A DNA stretch of 64,000 nucleotides from the NCBI RefSeq assembly GCF_963924675.1, contig NC_089223.1, forward strand, positions 9,312,881 through 9,376,880. Reading direction: 5' to 3'. The DNA is from Phocoena phocoena (taxonomy: Eukaryota; Chordata; Mammalia; Artiodactyla; Phocoenidae). Below, one piece after another: positions 59,271 through 64,000 of this stretch. How positions within the stretch are numbered: the first letter of the stretch is position 1; each line of letters starts with the position of its first letter. The notes below the pieces were generated by a model. It was given only the letters and a program-made list of their open reading frames with translations. It was not told the DNA's origin and ran no database searches. Position numbers and translations under genes: made by a program.

Positions 59271-61210
59271 ATTTTCGGCAAGATCATTTTCTTGGTATGG
59301 AGAGAAGAGAGGAGAGGGACAGAGCAGCTGCAGAGATCCCGGTTCTGAAAATGCTTATGTTATTAAATCAATTCTTCACAGATGTCAGGTTCCAGATAGT
59401 GTTTTTAACTATACAAACTATACTAATCCTGAAGACAAAAATGACATACACCCTTACGAGAAATTTTCTTCTCATTCCAGACTCAAGAAGAGTATCTTGA
59501 AAAATATAAGTAGCTCTTTTCATTTTAACACATCTATCTGAACATTCCCAAGAGTTTCAAAGAATGAAGGGGGAAAACTGGAAATGGGTAAATATTGGAA
59601 TAAGAACAACCAGCACCTGAACTGTGAAAGTAGAATAGGATCTCATCATATAATATAAGAAGAAGTACAGAACCCACGGCACAAAGGAGGTCTGTGTCTT
59701 CTCTTCTGATGTTCCTGTGTAGTGAAACTGCGGTTAGCGGTAATAGGAGTTGCATGCGCAGCAGGGTACGAAAGGGTACAAGCAAAATCCCGTTTTCATT
59801 ACCAACATATAATTTCATTGTCTCCTTTAGATAGCATAATTCTTCTGTTATCAGAATTCCCCCAACCCATTACATCACGAATGGAGTATAAATGCATTAT
59901 AAGTTCATCCAAGCTGATAAAAGATCAAATGCAGCAAATTGATTTGAAGGGAAGGAAGGGTTTAGAAAATGGTGCTCAAGTTGTATATGAAATGTTGCCT
60001 ACTCCCCTGCTCTTATGGTTTCAAGTAATACATGCTTATGCTTAAAGACAAATTCTCTGATCTGATATAGAAGCACCTTTTTTTTTTAGGTTCTGGTTTT
60101 AATATGCTAGATTTTTCTAAAGCAATGGCAATCGCTTAAATTTTATAATCTGGCATTCCTTCCTTCCTTCCTATACTAGGTTCTGTAGCATTTTCCTAGA
60201 ATTGACCTGCTTTTAACACTCTTGCTTAGCTCTGTGTAGAACTTGCATACATGTTAACATGCATTACAAACATTTAGAGAAGCATAACCATTTAAATCGA
60301 TATAAATATCATATGTGTATATAATAGATGTGTAAATATGTAACTAAACCAGATGGTTCTCCACACTGAGAATTTATTTATATACACATAATAGCACAGT
60401 ACACAAATAAAGCTTTTTAGTCATAAGCAAATTCGTTAAGCCTATCATAGTATTCGTGCTATTTCTCTTCCTTAAAAAGTATCAAAGTATTTAACCATTT
60501 AATCTTTCAAGTTAAAAGTCCTCCATTTATTCAAGCAGTTTCTATCCTCCTCTGCATTTTAATGCCAATCTTTCTGTCACAGAATAAAATAATAAATTTA
60601 TTTTCACCCTATAAAAGACTTTTGTGTTCATTATGTAATACACAATAAACTTTAATTCATGTTAATAATTCTGCTAAGAATATCATGGTGAAAATGGGCA
60701 TAAACTTGAACATTGCATCTCCTTTATTACCCTCTAATTTACTAAGGTACTTGTTTAAATATATGAAGTGGTGTCACAGATTTACTTTCATTACGATTTA
60801 AAAGTAAGGCAAAACAGTCCCTTTATTCTGCCTATTTCCAATCTGAACTTAAAAGTCCTTATTTTCTGGGTAATCGGGAAAACTTGTTCAATTGGTTTTA
60901 ACTTTAATTTGAGCAAAAATCTTATCTCTTTATGTAATGTTTACTCTCTTTAAATAAAAATTCTCAGACTTTCAGTCACTCTGCTGACATCCTCTCTTCT
61001 AAGACAGCATCAGTTTAAAGGAAAAGTGGTGCTCAGACCTACCGAGGTTTCTGGGACCTACTCCGCTCTGCCCCTGTTTACCTGGTGCCTATGTAACCTG
61101 TTGAACTCTACCAGTGATCATGACAGGCTCCCATCCTCTTTTCAGTCTTTGTTCTCAAACAGGAACCAACTAAAATCCTTACCTTACCTTTTTGCTGGCC
61201 AGGGCTGTAG
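59271..61210. other. Unique intergenic sequence
   Basis: No repeat is recognised apart from a CCTT tetramer run at about 60157-60170. Frames of 94-107 codons at 59239-59541, 59534-59818 and 59722-60045 have no domain. Confidence 0.4.
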
Positions 61211-61224
61211 AAAGAGGAGATCCT

Positions 61225-61438
61225 GGGCTTCCCTGGTGACGCAGTGGTTGAGAGTCCGCCTGCCGATGCAGGGCACACGGGCTCGTGCCCCAGTCCGGGA
61301 GGATCCCACATGCCGCGGAGCTGCTGGGCCCGTGAGCCATGGCCGTTGAGCCTGTGCGTCCAGAACCCGTGCTCTGCAACGGGAGAGGCCGCAGCGGTGA
61401 GAGGCCCGCATACCGCAAAGAAAAAAAAAAAAAGAAAG
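61225..61438 (+). mobile_element. CHR-1-type SINE
   Basis: The perfect 14-bp duplication 'aaagaggagatcct' lies at 61211-61224 and 61439-61452. Standard head and B-box-like 'gggctcgtgcccc', then 'gtgctctgcaacgggagagg' and an A-rich tail with AAAG units. Frames of 67-107 codons around it are SINE shadows. Confidence 0.95.
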
Positions 61439-61568
61439 AAAGAGGAGATCCTGAAGGTAGAAGCTGTCTGAGAACCAAGAGGTGTAATAAATGGAAACTG
61501 TCAACTTTCCACTACCGAATCCACAAAGCCACCTACATCTGCACCTGACTCTTATCTCCTGTTATAGT

Positions 61569-61739
61569 GCAGTATCTATTAGAATCACCTGGAGGGCTTA
61601 TTAAACCCTAGACTTCTGGGTTCCACCACAGAGTTTCTGATTCAGTAGGTCTTGGATAGGTCCTGCTAATTTGCAGAGCTAATATTCCCAAGTGTTGCTA
61701 ATGCTTCTGGTCTAGGGCCCTCACTATGAGAACCACTGC
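61569..61739 (+). repeat. MER5A-like hAT-Charlie DNA transposon
   Basis: 'tagaatcacctggagggctt', 'cagagtttctgattcagtag', 'ctaatgcttctggtctaggg' and the right end 'atgagaaccactg' match MER5A order. The left terminus is eroded. Confidence 0.85.
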
Positions 61740-62219
61740 AATGAGGAAGTTTAACTCTGTATCAGAGATACACTGCATCCCATCCTTTTCCTTCTTCTCA
61801 GAAATCTTGCTTCATCAGTCCTTCCTTCTATTTCTCTATTTTTCAATCTCTTACTTTCTGGGGAATCCTTTGAATAAGCACACAGGCATGGGCTACGCTG
61901 TGTATCTTACAAATTACAAAACAAAATGCACACATAACTACAAATAGCTTTCTTGGACCCAAGATGCCTCTCTGGCTACCATATGGTCTCCACAAAGCCA
62001 CAGCTCTTGGAGGAGTTTTCTACTCATGCTGTAGTTCTTCACTACCTTTTGTTTTTTACTAGCTTTGTACAATCTGGGTTCTGCTTTGGCTACTTCTACT
62101 ATTATACCATAACGGCTGATCTGGCGAATCTAAGTACATTTTATACTTTTATGGCACTTTACAGTTATTCTTAGGTAGGACCAAATTTTAAAAGAAATGA
62201 ACATTTCAGAGAATTCTAT
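61740..62219. other. No recognised feature
   Basis: Unique sequence. Two 73-codon frames (61726-61947, 61953-62174) have no domain. Confidence 0.4.
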
Positions 62220-62224
62220 AATTT

Positions 62225-62440
62225 GTAGAATTACGTTCCAACTTGCTCTGCCGCTTACAAGTTGGGTAATTATATGTAAATGCTTTGCGTTTTGAGGCTC
62301 AGTATTCACCCATGGTAACTAGAGTTAATGATGTGTCTTGCTAGATTATTGTGAGGTTGGAGCTATCGCACATATAATGCCTAGAATAGTGCTTGGAATG
62401 TGAGCAGTAACTAATAATAACAATAGAAATAATAATCTAA
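62225..62440 (+). repeat. MIR SINE, sense
   Basis: 'cttgctctgccgcttacaag', 'gttttgaggctcagtattca', 'tagattattgtgaggttgg' and 'tgcctagaatagtgcttgg', with a tail of AATAATAA-like units, match a nearly complete MIR. Confidence 0.78.
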
Positions 62441-62605
62441 TTTTGACAGAACACAGAAAAATCAGATTTTGAGTGTGTGCTTTGTCACCGACTATCAGAA
62501 TGCACGAGGGTGATAGCACCGATTCTTTTCAGGGGAGTGTTTATTATATGTCAACTCCAATGAATCCAAGGAATGCTTTACTATGAATTAAGCAGATCAC
62601 TTGTT

Positions 62606-62817
62606 TTTTTGTGGTTTTTTTTGAGGTATGCGGGCCTCTCACTGTTGTGGCTTCTTCCGTTGCAGAGCACAGGCTCCGGACGCACAGGCTCAGCGGCCAT
62701 GGCTCACGGGCCCAGCCGCTCCGCGGCATGTGGGATCCTCCCGGACCAGGGGCACGAACCTGCGTCCCCTGCATCGGCAGGCGGACTCTCAACCACTGCG
62801 CCACCAGGGAAACGCCA
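62606..62817 (-). mobile_element. CHR-1-type SINE, antisense
   Basis: The perfect 13-bp duplication 'cagatcacttgtt' lies at 62593-62605 and 62818-62830. The head is at the right with a changed 'accagggaaacgcc', the B-box-like sequence follows, and a T-rich tail lies at the left. It sits beside, or within the left end of, the retroviral pol remnant. Frames of 73-134 codons here are SINE shadows. Confidence 0.94.
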
Positions 62818-62989
62818 CAGATCACTTGTTGAGAAGGTACCTTATCATCTAACATCCTGTAGACAGGCCATGATGGCTGTTGAACCACTAGAACTGAAGA
62901 ACTGTCTTATTAACCAAGAGTTATCCAGAGGGATCCTCTGGGTGCTAAACATATTCCTCCCTATAACTGCCTTGTAACCACACCCGTGT

Positions 62990-64000
62990 CTTCTCATGAT
63001 CAAAGTCAACTAGCCTTTGTGGAATTGATGGGCCTGACAGAATCAGCTCATCTTTACCAGAACCCAGCAACTCACCAGGGACTGTTTTTCAGAAGCTCAA
63101 CTCTTCTCCTCTGAGATGGCTCCAGAGCCACAGGGGGCCACAATACGTAACCTATCGGGCTTGTCATAAACCACACGCATCATCTTTTCTCACCCCAGAT
63201 GCCTACAGTTATCATAGCATCTACAGACCGTGTGTCCTAAGCAGTAGTGGTCCCTTCTCTCCAGCCTGGGTCTGGGCTGAACTCCTGTCCCGTTCTGTGC
63301 TCTAATCACAACTGGCAGCTTTTCATGTCATCCAGTGTAGGGGCCAGAGTAATATTCCCAGCTGTGGCATATTCTGCCTCCAGACGTGAAAGAGGCTTGC
63401 CAGGTATTGTGCTTCCTTCTTTGTAGTGGAAGATGTGAGGGATAATAATTTTTTTTTCCTTTTCTTTGAAGTGGTTGGCCCGGCGTTCCTCAGACAACAG
63501 GACTTTTAGAAATTTCGGAGGTGTAGCAGACCCCTGAAACCTTGCTTACCTCTCACCCTCTGGAGCACATTTGTCTCCTAAAGCCTGCAACATAGTTGCC
63601 ATTGCTTGTTTATTTGGTTCTATTAGCATGATGTTATCAGTATACTGTGCCAACAGGATGTTCTTCCGAATGTGCAGCCAGTCCAGATCTCTTTGACAGA
63701 GGGAGAAAGTGTTAGCATAACCCTGGGGCAAGACTGCAAATGTATACTATTGTCACTTCCAAGTGAATGATAATTGTTTCTGTTGCTCTTTCTGAAAAGG
63801 GTAAAAAAAAGGAACACATTTTCCTGATCAAAGGCTTTATACCGTGGACCTGAGGCTGTGTTTATCTGTGCTGGCAAAGATAGCACATCTAGCATAGCAA
63901 CTGCAATGAGGGCTACTGCTTGACTGAGTTTGACTGTTGGCCTCCAGGAAACAACTCGCTTTTGTAGGCGCCAGACTTGTGATTTGAACGGAGATACGTT
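62990..64000 (-). pseudogene. Endogenous retrovirus pol remnant (reverse transcriptase region), decayed
   Basis: Read on the minus strand from the right edge, similarity to a retroviral reverse transcriptase appears in two frames: 63623-63895 and 63546-63731. The palm-domain entry (PQGY at about 63720-63731) and a catalytic-site-like stretch (63633-63644) are visible, but the latter reads YTDN, so the expected second aspartate is lost. Further pol-like text follows at 63306-63497, with stops and frameshifts between the pieces. The left boundary is uncertain; LTRs, gag and env are not seen. It runs off the window. No intact protein is possible from this copy. Confidence 0.75.

Noticed and set aside
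59722..60045. 107-codon plus-strand frame
   Set aside because: No domain or exon-like boundaries; overlaps an equally long frame on the other strand (59534-59818).

Overview
The window is mammalian nuclear DNA, almost certainly from a cetacean (whale, dolphin or porpoise). The diagnosis rests on nine tRNA-derived SINEs of the CHR type, whose heads read 'gggcttccctggtggcgcag' with a tRNA-like B box, and on a young L1 family whose 3' end carries a G-rich 3' UTR and an AATAAA signal. CHR SINEs are known from Cetacea and close relatives. I found no spliced host gene, exon, tRNA gene, CpG island or CRISPR-like array. The longest open frames are L1 ORF1/ORF2 fragments or SINE shadows. The DNA is AT-rich and looks like a gene desert or a large intron.

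Layout. 1-7 kb: L2, MIR and two MaLR-type LTR fragments, then a unique stretch with a CTCF-like motif and a CpG-retaining block. 7.15-7.49 kb: an L1 3' end. 11.4-13.4 kb: an old antisense L1 that is internally deleted. 16.2-20.2 kb: MIRs and an old repeat. 22.95-24.34 kb: a young L1 with a 5' inversion, bounded by a 15-bp target-site duplication (TSD). 24.7-30.9 kb: MER5A-like, LTR-like, three CHR SINEs and an MST-like LTR. 31-33 kb: very AT-rich and repeat-poor. 33.6-34.3 kb: antisense L1M. 35.27-36.52 kb: a nest in which an inverted L1 hosts a hAT fragment, a CHR SINE and a mariner end. 37.15-37.21 kb: a U2 snRNA 5' fragment flanked by perfect 16-bp TSDs. 38.8-43.6 kb: the main L1, 4.8 kb, with the second half of ORF1 and a broken ORF2. 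44.5-47 kb: one intact and one truncated CHR SINE and a quasi-palindrome. 49.05-50.33 kb: an antisense L1 with a 20-bp TSD. 52.8-62.8 kb: L1M, L2, MIR, LTR-like, MER5A-like and three CHR SINEs. 62.9-64 kb: a decayed antisense endogenous retrovirus pol fragment that runs off the right edge.

Functional reading. No host pathway is encoded here. The window records L1-driven retrotransposition: L1 itself, CHR SINEs and an snRNA fragment all carry target-site duplications, laid over older Eutherian repeats. I did not find a previously undescribed biological system. The best second-look items are the TSD-flanked U2 fragment without poly(A), the two inverted L1 copies with readable junctions, the nest at 35.3-36.5 kb and the quasi-palindrome at 45.0 kb. 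Repeat family names come from recognition by eye, not from a database search.
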